Assembly (NCBI GenBank): GCA_016789905.1
Contig: JAEUQC010000042.1
Coordinates: forward strand, 1-62,390
Length of the DNA: 62,390 nt
From: Bryobacterales bacterium
Lineage (GTDB): Bacteria > Acidobacteriota > Terriglobia > Bryobacterales > Bryobacteraceae
Direction: 5' to 3'
The notes under the pieces are model-generated. The model was not told the DNA's origin, searched no databases, and saw nothing but the letters and a program-made list of their open reading frames with translations. This document shows, piece after piece, positions 45,128 to 54,846 of the stretch. The translations under genes and the position numbers were made by a program. Position 1 is the first letter of the stretch. Each line of letters opens with the position of its first letter.

Positions 45128-45982
45128 TTAGGTCGCCGTCAACTGAAGCAACGCTCGGATAGCCCCGTGCGAATCCGCCTGCCGATTCCCCGTGTGGGTT
45201 TCCAGGCCAATATGGCCCTCATAGCCATCCCGTCGCAACGCCTGTAGAGTCGATTTCCAATCCACCTTCTCCGGGCCGTTTGGCAGAATTCCCTTCCCCT
45301 TCACCTGAACATTTAGGATCCTCCGCTTCGGCAGTAGCGCGTATCCGTCCGGGAACGCCGTCTCGAACCGGACGGCGTTGCCCGGGTCCCAGTTCAGGCC
45401 GAACCATTCGCTCGGAATCAGCTTGGCGAACTCCGCCATCTCCCGGCACGTGTTCACGTTGCACGACGCCTCGTTTTCCAGCAGCAAACGAACCCGCGCC
45501 TTGGCCGCCATTTCCACCATCGGCCCAATCGCATCGGCGATCTGCTGGTAGATCGCCCGCGGCACGGCCACACGCCGGAACGCGAAACAGCGAACCTGCT
45601 CGCAGTTCACCGCATGGGCAAGTTCCAGCACGCGCTTCAGATCCTCCATCCGGCGCCCATAGCGCCCCCATTCGGCGGCCCCCGGCGGCTTCTCCGGCAC
45701 CGTTCCCGGCAGCGGCGCCGCCAGCAGGCCGCTGTCAATGAAGGAGACCTTGACGCCTTGCTCCTTGCACTCGCTGGCAAAATTCTTTTGCCCCGTCGCG
45801 GGCAGATCCCAGTAGCCGCGCTTGCTGCCTGGCACGTTTCGCAATTCAATGGCCCGCAGCCCATACTGACGGCAAAACGCGAACGCCTCCGCCTCGGTAT
45901 GGGCGATCTCATCGGTAATGGCGCTCACCGGCAACCGGGGCCGCGCCAGCGCCATCGCCAGAACCGTGCGGCGCGTCAGCAT
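45128..45982 (-). CDS. Exported sugar phosphate isomerase/epimerase-like (xylose isomerase-like TIM barrel)
   Basis: 284 residues. MLTRRTVLAMALARPRLPVS suggests a Tat-type or simple export signal. The AP endonuclease family 2/xylose isomerase-like barrel shows AFAFCRQYGLRAIELRNVPG, VRLLLENEASCN with the metal-binding Glu, FGLNWDPGNAV with Asp, RILNVQVKGKG with His/Gln-type residues, and GHIGLETHTGN with Glu and His. Members isomerise or epimerise sugars. It is placed directly after the TonB receptor gene with TGATG overlap (start 45982), so the pair is probably a sugar-uptake and processing unit. Confidence 0.9.
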   Translation of the reverse strand: MLTRRTVLAMALARPRLPVSAITDEIAHTEAEAFAFCRQYGLRAIELRNVPGSKRGYWDLPATGQKNFASECKEQGVKVSFIDSGLLAAPLPGTVPEKPPGAAEWGRYGRRMEDLKRVLELAHAVNCEQVRCFAFRRVAVPRAIYQQIADAIGPMVEMAAKARVRLLLENEASCNVNTCREMAEFAKLIPSEWFGLNWDPGNAVRFETAFPDGYALLPKRRILNVQVKGKGILPNGPEKVDWKSTLQALRRDGYEGHIGLETHTGNRQADSHGAIRALLQLTAT

Positions 45983-48900
45983 CAGAATGTCATGCGGAAC
46001 TCAAGGTAGATCACCCGGGGCGAATTGTTCTGCGCCGGCGCCAGTTGGCCGAAGTTCGCGCTCGTCACATTCGGCGCCCCGCCGTTCAACTGCGTGAAAT
46101 AGGGCCGGTTGAATGCATTAATCGCGTCGGCGCGCACCTGGGTCTTCAGCTTCTCGAAAATCACGAAATCCTTCGAGAGTGAGAAATCATAGTTGGCCAC
46201 CCCCATGTACCGCACATCGGGGAAGCGCGTCGGAAAGTTCCGCAGCGTGAACGGCGCCGGACCCGCCACCCGGGGGAATAGCGATGTATCGAACCAGCGG
46301 GTCAATGTGCGCTCGTCGCTCGAAAGCTTCGCGCTCCGCGCCGCAAGCGGGGCTGCGTTCGGGAAATCGATCGGGAACCCGCCCTGCAATGTAATGTTCC
46401 ACCCCAGCCGCCAGTTGCCCAGCAGTGCATTGCCCACCGGGTGCATCTGGTTCAGGAACGAGCGGTTCCTGCCGAACGGAAGTTCGTAGGTACCAAGGAT
46501 GGCCAGTTTCTTGCTGACATCGAAAATCGTCAGCCTCCGCTCCAGCACCGGATTCAGAATATCGGCCGCGCTAATGTCCTGCGCGTTCAGCGGAAGCAGC
46601 GCCTCAATCGTCTTCCCGGCAAAGTAGTTCACCTGCAAGTTGACACCATTCGCAAACCGCTTCTTTGCCGACACCTGCAGCGAGTTATAGTCGTTCCGCC
46701 CGGCGGGGATGTTCGTTGCCGTCACGCCAGAATACTGTGGAAACGCAACTAGCAGGGACTGGCGCGGAATCGTCGCCCCGTTCAGGGCCGCGTTATTCGG
46801 CAACAGCCCGGCGAGCGGATTCGTCACCCGGTCCGAATAGTAGTTCGCCGCCCTGCCAAGTTCGGAAACCGGAATCGAATTCAACTGGCCTGCAATCGGG
46901 AGCCCGGTCGTAAAGTTCCCAACATAGGACGCATCCAGAAAAATTCCGAAGGGCAGTTCTCGCTGGAAGCCAAAGGACACCTGCTTGGAAATCGGCAGCG
47001 GCCGCGCATTGTAGCCGAAGTTCAGGCCCAGGCCCAGATCGGTGGAAAGCCCCTGCGCGGCCCCGATGGGCTTCAGAATCCCGTTCGGGAATGGGTTGGA
47101 CATGGATGCCGTCGGGGTCAGGTTGTCCACTGTCGTGATCACCGGCGTCGTTCGGCTAAAGCCCGTGGTGCCCCCCAGCGCCCACTGGCCCAGCGTATAC
47201 AGGCCGAAGCCGCCGCGCAGAACGGTTTTGCTGTTCAGTGCGTACGCCGCGCCAATCCGGGGCTGAAAGTTATTCCGGTCGGGCGCAAAGGCGTAGCGGG
47301 CGTCGCCGCTTTTCCCGGCAAAGGTAAGGCCGCCCGTCAGTGCGCGGCAGGCGCCGCAGTTTTCAATCCCGGGCTTTCCCGCTACCTGGGAAGCGATCGG
47401 ACTCGGTTGGTCAAACGCGAAGCCCGTCGTCATCTGGTTATAGCGTTCGGCCACTGGGCTCTCGTAATCCCAGCGAAGGCCCAGATTCAGCGTCAGCCGC
47501 CGGTTAATCTTCCAGTCGTCCTGGAAGAAGAAGGAGTAGTATTTGGCGCGATAGGCCGGCGTGATCGGCAGCGTCAGCGAACCGCTGGTAGGGTAGCCAA
47601 GCAGCGCGCTGGCTATCTCATTTCCCGATAGCGCGTCGGCACGGTTCGGATCCGCCTGCGTCCACAGCTTCGTGAAGGCAAACGAACCGCCCGCCGGGCC
47701 GAAGTTCAGATTCGTCGTTCGAAAATCCCGCAACTCCACACCGAATTTCATCACGTGATTGGAGATCACTTTGCCCCCGGATGCCGCCAGCGTGTAAGTA
47801 TCATCGCCCTGCACGGAGGGTCCGGCGCCCTGCGATTGATAGGTGCCCATCGTTACCTGCGGATACTGCGGTCGCGAAAACTGCGACACCAGCGACGCCG
47901 GAAAGCCGAGCGACACCGGATCGAAATTCGTCGTCTGTTCGTTCCCCGAAAGGTTCTCCAGCCGGGAGAAGCCGGCCCGCAGATTGAATGTCGTGGAGGC
48001 GTTAATCGTGCGCGTCCAGTCAAGCGTCAGCGTGCGCCCCCGCCGGCCGCGCGGCAGGATTGTGCTGACTTCGGCCGGGCTGTTATCCGGGTAGCGTTGA
48101 TCACAGCAGCGGATCATGTTCGTCTCGCCATACCGGCCAAAATAGGCGTTCTTCGTTCCCGTGCGAAGGTCGATCCGGCCCGTCCACTGCCACAGCTCCC
48201 CCTTGTTGTTCGTCGCCTGGAAGAAGTTATTGATGCGCGCGGGGCCGTCGCCTTGCTGTGTGGGATTGGGGTAGTAGCTGACGATCTTAGCGCCCACCGG
48301 ATTGATCTGATTCGACGGAATGCGGTTGCCGGCGAACGGCGAGCGGACAAACGTGTTGCCGGAAGCACGTGTGGTCATCGGGTCGTAGATCACAACCCGT
48401 TGCCCGTTGGCCGCCAGCAGGTTGGAAAAGTCGCCGGTCTTCATCTCCGCCAGCGGCGTGGTCCACTGCGTCGTGTACAGCGAATTCGTCGGGCTCGCGT
48501 CATAGCTCAGCATATAGAACAGCCGGTTCCGTCCATCGAAAAGCTTCGGAATCCACACCGGACCGTTCGTTTGAAAACCGTAATTATGATAGGTGTTCGT
48601 CGGCCGCGCTATGTTATTCCGGTTGTTTGACCAGCTATTGGCCCCCAGCCGCTGATCGAAGTAACGGTCAAACACCGCTCCATGAAACGAGTTCGATCCG
48701 GACTTCGTCGTCGTCGTGATGATGCCGCCGCCGGTGCGGCCGTACTGCGCGTCGAAAATGTTGGTCAGCACACGGAACTCCTGCACCGATTCGAGCGACG
48801 GAATCATAATAACCTGCCGGTCGCCCTTCGTGGCGCTCGTGCCATCAATCAGGACGTCCGTGTTCGAATCCGTGCCGCCCGTGCCGCTTGCCGCCCCGTT

Positions 48901-49434
48901 GATCGCCGTCCGCGAGTTTGCCAGTCCATCCAGCGAAATTTCCGTCCCCTGCGCCGTCGATGGCTTGTGGACGCCCGGCATTGAAAATGCCACGTTATAT
49001 ACGTTGCGGCCCGCGTTCGGAACGCCTGCCAGCAGTTCGTTATCCACAATGCCGCCGCGCGACGCCGTCTCCGTTTCCAATTGCGACATCTGCGCGGTCA
49101 CCGTTACCTTGTCCGTGATCGCTCCCAGTTCGAGCCGCACATCCAGGCCGACGCTGGTGCTGATCTGCAACTCCACGTTCTCGCGAACGTACTGCTTGAA
49201 TCCGGCGGCCTCCACCGTCACAACGTATTTGCCGGGAATCAGGAAGGAGATCGAGTATCGGCCCGTGTCATTGGACGTCACCTCGGTAGCGGCGTTGTTC
49301 TGCGTATTCACGGCGCGCACCTTCGCCCCTGCAACGCTGCCCCCGGTAGGATCCGTAACCGTCCCGGCAAGCGTGGAGCGGAAGTCCTGCGCAAAGAGCG
49401 TGGACAAGAAAGCCAGCAGAATTAGGTAGCGCAT
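45982..49434 (-). CDS. TonB-dependent receptor, Oar-like, with carboxypeptidase regulatory domain
   Basis: 1150 residues with signal peptide (MRYLILLAFLSTLFAQDFRS). Residues about 22-105 form a carboxypeptidase regulatory-like fold (GTVTDPTGGSVAGAKVRAVN, YVVTVEAAGFKQYVRENV). The plug follows (LLAGVPNAGRNVYNVAFSMP, VLIDGTSATKGDRQVIMIPS, VQEFRVLTNIFDAQYGRTGG), then the beta-barrel, ending in aromatic LEFRMTF as outer-membrane barrels do. These receptors are abundant in Acidobacteriota and import or degrade polymers; the ligand is unknown. Translation of the isomerase-like gene overlaps its stop. Confidence 0.95.
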   Translation of the reverse strand: MRYLILLAFLSTLFAQDFRSTLAGTVTDPTGGSVAGAKVRAVNTQNNAATEVTSNDTGRYSISFLIPGKYVVTVEAAGFKQYVRENVELQISTSVGLDVRLELGAITDKVTVTAQMSQLETETASRGGIVDNELLAGVPNAGRNVYNVAFSMPGVHKPSTAQGTEISLDGLANSRTAINGAASGTGGTDSNTDVLIDGTSATKGDRQVIMIPSLESVQEFRVLTNIFDAQYGRTGGGIITTTTKSGSNSFHGAVFDRYFDQRLGANSWSNNRNNIARPTNTYHNYGFQTNGPVWIPKLFDGRNRLFYMLSYDASPTNSLYTTQWTTPLAEMKTGDFSNLLAANGQRVVIYDPMTTRASGNTFVRSPFAGNRIPSNQINPVGAKIVSYYPNPTQQGDGPARINNFFQATNNKGELWQWTGRIDLRTGTKNAYFGRYGETNMIRCCDQRYPDNSPAEVSTILPRGRRGRTLTLDWTRTINASTTFNLRAGFSRLENLSGNEQTTNFDPVSLGFPASLVSQFSRPQYPQVTMGTYQSQGAGPSVQGDDTYTLAASGGKVISNHVMKFGVELRDFRTTNLNFGPAGGSFAFTKLWTQADPNRADALSGNEIASALLGYPTSGSLTLPITPAYRAKYYSFFFQDDWKINRRLTLNLGLRWDYESPVAERYNQMTTGFAFDQPSPIASQVAGKPGIENCGACRALTGGLTFAGKSGDARYAFAPDRNNFQPRIGAAYALNSKTVLRGGFGLYTLGQWALGGTTGFSRTTPVITTVDNLTPTASMSNPFPNGILKPIGAAQGLSTDLGLGLNFGYNARPLPISKQVSFGFQRELPFGIFLDASYVGNFTTGLPIAGQLNSIPVSELGRAANYYSDRVTNPLAGLLPNNAALNGATIPRQSLLVAFPQYSGVTATNIPAGRNDYNSLQVSAKKRFANGVNLQVNYFAGKTIEALLPLNAQDISAADILNPVLERRLTIFDVSKKLAILGTYELPFGRNRSFLNQMHPVGNALLGNWRLGWNITLQGGFPIDFPNAAPLAARSAKLSSDERTLTRWFDTSLFPRVAGPAPFTLRNFPTRFPDVRYMGVANYDFSLSKDFVIFEKLKTQVRADAINAFNRPYFTQLNGGAPNVTSANFGQLAPAQNNSPRVIYLEFRMTF

Positions 49435-49473
49435 AAGGGGTGCCTATACGCTATCGCTTCCCGTAAGTGGCAG

Positions 49474-50715
49474 TCAACGGAGTTGGCCGAGCACCGCGCC
49501 CGTTAGGTCCGCAGCCGCCTGCGACGTGTAGGGAGAAACACGCGGCTCGTAGCCGCCCAGCTTCAGTTCCTTCGGCGTCAGCAGGTACCCCAGCCAGCCA
49601 TTTGTGTACCCAAAGTAGAACGTATTCTTGTACTTTGATTGCTCCCGGACACCCATCGCCACTTCGCAGAACAGTTCAATCGGCGCCGACCAGATCGCAA
49701 TGTCCTTCGTGAGTTTCAAAAACCGGATCGGCAAGCGCACGTTGCCGTCGGGGGCATATGCCTTCAGTTCATCCGGAAACGTCAGGCCCGCCCGTCGGGG
49801 GGTCACGACATCCGTGGCCTTCGCGGCGAGAGTAAGGTTCTTCACCGTGGTTTGCAGTTGCCGGTTCGCGTCCAGAATCCGGTCGCCAAGCAGCACGCGG
49901 AACTGCGAAAGGTGGCCGGACTTGAAGTCCGGGTAGACGCTATAAATGGGCGCCTGATCGCCCGCCGCGCCGTTGATAAACAGCAGCGGAGCGCCCGTCT
50001 TCGCCTCCACGTATTCACTCACCACGCCGGGAGCGTCTCCAGAGATTTGCAGATTCTGCCCTCCCAGCACGGTGCCGTGAATGGGGTAGTTGGCGATCAG
50101 GACCATTGGCGTGTTGTCCACCTTGTCGATCCGCAACAGCCCCAAACGGCGGTCCACCGGGCCATCGGGATTCAGCCCAAGGAAGGTCTCGCCTTCCACA
50201 TCCCGGGCGCGGCGATTGATGTTCGCGTAGGAGACGCCCCAGGTAACGCCAAGCTTGGCCGGTTGCAGTTTTTGCCTCGCTTCCGCCACGGCGTCGAGCA
50301 GCGCCGCTTCCACCATGTTGGTGTAAGTGGGGTCCACTTTGTGCGTGTAGCGGTCACCAAGAAAAGCAACAGCCAAGCCCGGCGGGCCCACCTCTGGAGC
50401 GGAGTGCGTATGCGTGAACGACCACCAGAAGTGGACGGGTTTGATTCCGGTTCGTTTTTCGAGCGCTGCCGCCACTTTCTCGTACTCAACCGGCGAAACC
50501 AGGCAAATGTCCGAACTGACAAGGGCGAATTGCGACTTGCCGTCATCCAGCAACACGACTCGGTGGAAGATCTTGTCATGAACACCGGTCGACTGGCGCG
50601 CGCCATAGCCAAGCAGCCACTGGGGGCTATTGGGCGTAATGTCAACCTTCACAACGGCGGCGCGAAATTCGGCGAATAAGGCGGACGCGGCAAGCAGGAA
50701 CAGAAGGGGACGCAT
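49474..50715 (-). CDS. Exported neutral/alkaline ceramidase-like N-terminal domain protein
   Basis: 413 residues with signal peptide (MRPLLFLLAASALFAEF). The ceramidase N-terminal domain is recognisable: AAVVKVDITPNSPQWLLGYG, LVSSDICLVSPVEYEK, FWWSFTHTHSAPEVGPPGLA (metal His), VLIANYPIHGTVLGGQNLQI with the His-Gly-Thr pattern, SGDAPGVVSEYVEAKTG and FINGAAGDQAPIYSVYPDFK. The C-terminal immunoglobulin-like half of classical ceramidases is missing. Many exported acidobacterial and planctomycete members have this short form and may act on substrates other than ceramide. Divergent from the M3 peptidase with 24 bases between starts. Confidence 0.92.
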   Translation of the reverse strand: MRPLLFLLAASALFAEFRAAVVKVDITPNSPQWLLGYGARQSTGVHDKIFHRVVLLDDGKSQFALVSSDICLVSPVEYEKVAAALEKRTGIKPVHFWWSFTHTHSAPEVGPPGLAVAFLGDRYTHKVDPTYTNMVEAALLDAVAEARQKLQPAKLGVTWGVSYANINRRARDVEGETFLGLNPDGPVDRRLGLLRIDKVDNTPMVLIANYPIHGTVLGGQNLQISGDAPGVVSEYVEAKTGAPLLFINGAAGDQAPIYSVYPDFKSGHLSQFRVLLGDRILDANRQLQTTVKNLTLAAKATDVVTPRRAGLTFPDELKAYAPDGNVRLPIRFLKLTKDIAIWSAPIELFCEVAMGVREQSKYKNTFYFGYTNGWLGYLLTPKELKLGGYEPRVSPYTSQAAADLTGAVLGQLR

Positions 50716-50739
50716 GATGGTCTACTGTATCGCGCGACA

Positions 50740-52791
50740 ATGGTGGCAGCAGCCATGACGTCATTTTTCTTGCTTCTCGCCGCGGCCAATCCGCTTCTGC
50801 TCACCGAACACGAGGTGCCCGAAAAACCGATTCCCTTCGCGCAGATTCGGCCGGAGCATATAGGCCCCGGACTTGAGGCGCACTTGGCCGAGGCGCGGAA
50901 ACGCCTGGAGGCGTGGAAGAAGCAAACTTCTCCAGCCACGTTTCAGAACACCGTGGTCGCCTTCCGGGACCTGGACCGGGATCTCGCCTTCGCCTTGAAC
51001 ATCGTGCGGACCATTGAATCCACCGCTACCACGCCAGCTTTTCAAAAAGCCATCGCGGCCTCCGTGCCGCCAGCCATGGCCTTTCGCCAGGCGTTGCCCA
51101 TGGACCCGGAAGCCGCGGCGCGGATCGGCGCCTTCGCGAAAACCGCGGAAGCGAAGGCGTTAACCGGAGCGGACCGGCGGCTACTGGAAGTGACGCAGGA
51201 AGCCTTCCGGCGTAACGGCGCGCAACTGGCGCCGGAGACGCGAACGCGCCTGAACGGAATCAACCGCGAGTTGCAGCAGCTCTCTTTGCGGTTCGGAGCG
51301 AACCTGACGCAAGCAACCGCGGCGTGGGAACACTATGTAACCGATGAAACGGGGCTGCGCGGATTGCCGGCGTGGCTAAAAGCGGCTGCCAAAGCCGACG
51401 CGGCGAAGCGGGGAAAGCCGGGCTGGCGATTGACGCTGCAAGCACCGGTGGCCTCGGCGATCGCGTCACAGGCCGGCGACGCGGCCCTCCGGCAGCGCGT
51501 CGCGTTTGCCGCCGCCACCCTGGCGAGCGACGTGAACACGCCGCTGGCGGACCGGCAACTCGCACTGCGCGCGGAGAAGGCGAAGCTGCTGGGGTACGCC
51601 TCCTTCGCCGACTACCAGACCGAAGACCGCATGGCCGGAAGCGGAGCCAATGTTCTTGGGTTCCTGGGCAAACTGGAGACGGCGGCGCGGCCGGCGGCAA
51701 TGCGCGATCTCACGGAATTGCAGGCCTTCCGCCGCGAATTGGAAGGGCCGGCCGCGCCAGCGTTGCAGCCGTGGGATGTGGTCTACTACGCCGACAAGCT
51801 GTCCAGAAAGGTAAATGGAATCGAGCAGGAACAGCTCCGTCCGTACTTCCCGCTGGAGCGCGTCCAAGCGGGCCTGTTCGCCTTTGTGCGCCAGCTCTAT
51901 GGGTTGGAGTTCACCAAGGTGGAGAACACCGAAGTGCTCGACCCGAGCGTGACCTATTACCGGGTCAGCGAGGGCGGCAAACCGGTCGCATACCTGTACA
52001 TGGACCTTTTCCCGCGAGAGACCAAGCGCGGCGGCGCGTGGCAGAACTCAATGATCACCGGCTATCCGGGACGCCCGCATGTGGGTGGCATCTACGCCAA
52101 CATCACGCCGCCATCGCCCGGACGCCCGGCGCTGCTGACACACCGGCAAGTGGAAACGCTCTTCCACGAAATGGGCCACTACTTGCACCTGGCGCTGAGC
52201 CGTGTACCGCATCCTGCCATCGGGGGAACCACCGTCGCCTGGGACTTCGTCGAACTACCGTCGCAATTGATGGAAAACTTCCTGTATGAGAAGGACGTGC
52301 TCGCTGCGATCTCCGGCCACTACGAGACGGGAGAGAAACTCCCGGACGCCTACATAGAGGGCCTCCGCAAGTCCCGCACCTTTCGCGGCGGGACGCGTCT
52401 GCTGAGCATGACCGGGCAGAGCACCATGGACATTCTGCTGCATAGTGAGTACAAATCCAACGACGCGCCCGGCGGGTTGCGGCAATACGCACGGCGCATT
52501 TTCGACCGCTACCTGCCGGTGCCGCCGATTGCGGAAGCGAACCCGGTGTCCTCGTTTACCCACCTTTTCAGTGGCGCATATGGGGCGGGCTACTACTCGT
52601 ATCTTTGGTCGAACATGCTGGATTCCGACGCCTATACGGTGTTCGGCGCGGGCGTGCCGGCGGCGGCAAAACAGTTTCGCGGCCAGGTGCTGGAGCGCGG
52701 CAACAGCGCCCCCGCGATTGAGATATTCCGCGGCTTCGCCGGACGCGAGCCGGACGTGAAGTCACTGCTCCGCAAGTACGGTGTGGACTGA
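50740..52791 (+). CDS. M3-family zinc oligopeptidase
   Basis: 683 residues (ATG 50740 or 50755). The N-terminus has a hydrophobic start (MTSFFLLLAAANPLLL), so export is likely. Zinc motif HEMGH at 476-480 in ETLFHEMGHYLHLALS, with the third ligand in WDFVELPSQLMENFL and the family loop MITGYPGRPHVGGIYANITP (residues about 435-455). Late motifs FTHLFSGAYGAGYYSYLWSN and LERGNSAPAIEIFRGFAGRE are typical of M3 dipeptidyl carboxypeptidases and oligopeptidase A. It cleaves short peptides. A decayed partial copy follows immediately. Confidence 0.95.
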   Translation: MVAAAMTSFFLLLAAANPLLLTEHEVPEKPIPFAQIRPEHIGPGLEAHLAEARKRLEAWKKQTSPATFQNTVVAFRDLDRDLAFALNIVRTIESTATTPAFQKAIAASVPPAMAFRQALPMDPEAAARIGAFAKTAEAKALTGADRRLLEVTQEAFRRNGAQLAPETRTRLNGINRELQQLSLRFGANLTQATAAWEHYVTDETGLRGLPAWLKAAAKADAAKRGKPGWRLTLQAPVASAIASQAGDAALRQRVAFAAATLASDVNTPLADRQLALRAEKAKLLGYASFADYQTEDRMAGSGANVLGFLGKLETAARPAAMRDLTELQAFRRELEGPAAPALQPWDVVYYADKLSRKVNGIEQEQLRPYFPLERVQAGLFAFVRQLYGLEFTKVENTEVLDPSVTYYRVSEGGKPVAYLYMDLFPRETKRGGAWQNSMITGYPGRPHVGGIYANITPPSPGRPALLTHRQVETLFHEMGHYLHLALSRVPHPAIGGTTVAWDFVELPSQLMENFLYEKDVLAAISGHYETGEKLPDAYIEGLRKSRTFRGGTRLLSMTGQSTMDILLHSEYKSNDAPGGLRQYARRIFDRYLPVPPIAEANPVSSFTHLFSGAYGAGYYSYLWSNMLDSDAYTVFGAGVPAAAKQFRGQVLERGNSAPAIEIFRGFAGREPDVKSLLRKYGVD

Positions 52792-53455
52792 ACCTGCTTC
52801 GCCTTCAGTTCGTTGGCGAAGCTCTCGGGGTTCCTGGGCAAACTGGACGGGGCCGCGCGTACAAGCCGGGCGATTCGCGTTAGTGCGGCAACTCTGCGGC
52901 TACGAGTTCGCCATGATTACCGGCCGTCCCGGACGGCCGAGGAGAAGTGGCAGCTACGTCAAACCCACGCCGCCGTCGCCGGACCGCCCAGCGTTCCTGA
53001 CACACCGGCAACTGGAGACGCTGTTCCACGGGATGGGCCTCTGCTTACGCCTGGCGTTGAACAGCTTGGGACCTCGTGGAACGGCCACCCCAGGTGACCT
53101 GCCTTTCGCAGCGCAGCCGCATAACCCGGGAATGTAAGGCTTCCCATGCCGGGAAGCAATGGAACGTAAGGAAGCCGTCTTCGCAAAACCGCACAGGAAG
53201 GACCGACCCTCTTTCCCATGGCCGGATCATCTGGCGGTCTGCGGAAGAGTTGTTTCTACGGGCAACCAATCGATAAGTGGCAAGGACCACCGCTCCTTCC
53301 GCGTAGTGGAAAACGAACCTGCCCGCGGCGGCAGAACAGCTTCGCGGCCTGGTGCTGGAGCGCCGCAACAGCGCTCACGCGATGGAGATATTCCGCGGCT
53401 TCGCCGGGCGCGAGCCGGACGTGAGGTCATCGCTCCGCAAGTACAGTGTGGACTG
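52792..53455 (+). pseudogene. Decayed partial duplicate of the M3 peptidase gene
   Basis: From 52792 the sequence first repeats the 3' end of the DsbA-like gene (TTCAGTTCGTTGGC at both 52805 and 53472 areas), then GGGTTCCTGGGCAAACTGGA, which matches the M3 gene near 51660. Internal blocks match M3 around 51860-51910, 52050-52190 and 52675-52790, with deletions between them. The readable piece 52781-53137 keeps RPAFLTHRQLETLFHGMGLC, where HEMGH has become HGMGL, so the catalytic Glu and a zinc His are lost. The final block repeats AACAGCGCTCACGCGATGGA up to the copied stop region (TGGACT for TGGACTGA). An inactive fragment created by a tandem duplication and eroded. Confidence 0.88.
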
Positions 53456-53458
53456 GAC

Positions 53459-54325
53459 CTATTTCGACTTCAGTTCGTTGGCTATGATGGGGCCAAGCTG
53501 ACTCAATTCAAGCGCGCCCTGGTATTTCTTGCCGTTGATGTAGATGGTGGGCGTGGCGCTGACAGCGGCGCGGGTGCCGTCGGCTATGTCCCGGTCAACG
53601 GCCGCCTGGGTCTCGGGAGCGTCCAGGAGTTTGGTGAATCTGGACATGTCGAGACCAAGTTCCTTGGCCCATTCAAGAACGGTCTGGCGATTGATGGCCC
53701 GGTGGTTGGCGTACATTTTGTCGTGCAGCGGCCAGAACTTGCCCTGCGCGTGCGCGGAGAGCGAGGCGCGGGACGCAAGGGCCGCCTGGGAGTGCTGGTC
53801 GAGCGGGAACTGTTTGTAGACAAGGCGGACGTCGTTAGGGAAGGCCTTCAGAACGGCTTCGAGTTGCGGGATGGCCTTGACGCAGAAAGGGCACTGGAAG
53901 TCGGAAAACTCGACGATGGTGACGCGCGCGTTGGCGGGGCCCTTCACAGGGGCGCCAAGAAGGTTGATGGTGACAGGATCGAGAAGTATACGATTGCGCT
54001 GGGCGCCCGCTTTGACGAGCGGCGAGGCCGCGAGTTCCTGGCGGATTTGCGCTGAGGTTTTGCCCGCGGCGGCGGCGGTGACCACTAAGTTAGCAAGTGC
54101 TAGGCTTTGGGAGCAGGCGGGGTCCTCGACGCGGCATTGCGCCAGTTGCATCGGGCACCCGCAAGGGCATTCCGAGCCGCGGAGGACCCCGAGCGCGACC
54201 TTCTGCTGGGCCGGGGTCAGCCGCTTCATGTCGACGCCGTTGAGGGTAGTGGCCGATTGCCAGTTGGAGGGAGGCTGGGCGAACAAGGCGGCGGCGAATA
54301 CGGAGAAGCCGAGGAGATGGCGCAT
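53459..54325 (-). CDS. DsbA-like thiol:disulfide protein with Cys-rich N-terminal segment
   Basis: 288 residues from ATG 54325 (signal peptide MRHLLGFSVFAAALFA); the frame continues upstream to 54787 but is not protein-like. Residues 50-75 hold a Cys cluster (SECPCGCPMQLAQC, then DPACSQS) reminiscent of a CcmH-type thiol site. The thioredoxin domain starts about residue 125, with FSDFQCPFCVKAIPQLEAVL giving CPFC (145-148), FKYFPLD-like VRLVYKQFPLDQHSQAALAS, and the cis-Pro in VSATPTIYINGKKY. It oxidises or isomerises disulfides in the periplasm. No ribosome site is obvious. The ATG overlaps the start of a small opposite ORF within CATG. Confidence 0.9.
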   Translation of the reverse strand: MRHLLGFSVFAAALFAQPPSNWQSATTLNGVDMKRLTPAQQKVALGVLRGSECPCGCPMQLAQCRVEDPACSQSLALANLVVTAAAAGKTSAQIRQELAASPLVKAGAQRNRILLDPVTINLLGAPVKGPANARVTIVEFSDFQCPFCVKAIPQLEAVLKAFPNDVRLVYKQFPLDQHSQAALASRASLSAHAQGKFWPLHDKMYANHRAINRQTVLEWAKELGLDMSRFTKLLDAPETQAAVDRDIADGTRAAVSATPTIYINGKKYQGALELSQLGPIIANELKSK

Positions 54326-54707
54326 GAAGATTATTATGGGGGATCTTGGTCGTGATGACAGCATTGGCTTCGCGAAAGGATCCAGCGATGCGAAGGCGCG
54401 GCGAACACTTGAGCGATTCGGCGTTTTATCAATTAGGAATCGGGAAGCGGGTCTTCGGGCATGGTTGACGTTTCCGGTGGAGGCACTCGACAGGAAGAAT
54501 CGTGCAGTTACCGGATACGCGGGGTTGGCGATCACGGGACGATGCGAGCCGGTGACGGTAAATGAGGATGAGTTTGAGTATTTGAAGTCTCCGGGCGGAT
54601 GGTTCGCACACAGTAAGGGACTCCGTGTCGCAACTGCGTGGCGGGATGGATCGGATATCTTTGTCGGGGCTGACGCCAAGACAGGTTTTGTCGTCGAGAC
54701 GCGGTGA
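54324..54707 (+). CDS. Small ORF of unknown function, possibly foreign or a remnant
   Basis: 127 residues from ATG 54324, overlapping the DsbA-like start (CATG). The second half looks protein-like (AVTGYAGLAITGRCEPVTVN, EDEFEYLKSPGGWFAHSKG, RDGSDIFVGADAKTGFVVET). Third codon positions are less GC-rich than in neighbours (GTT, TTA, ATT, AAG), which hints at acquired DNA or loss of constraint. The first 40 residues are weak, so the gene may be truncated at its front. I recognise no family. Confidence 0.4.
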   Translation: MKIIMGDLGRDDSIGFAKGSSDAKARRTLERFGVLSIRNREAGLRAWLTFPVEALDRKNRAVTGYAGLAITGRCEPVTVNEDEFEYLKSPGGWFAHSKGLRVATAWRDGSDIFVGADAKTGFVVETR

Positions 54708-54846
54708 ATAGCGGAACTGCTCCGGCGCATCGGGGGTAACAACTGTCGCTTAGAGACGGTGGCCGATATTCGTATCCCCCCCTGCACGGCTGACGTTTGT
54801 TAGGGAACGACCCCAGGGATCGGTCAACCCCGCGGCAAGTGCGTTC

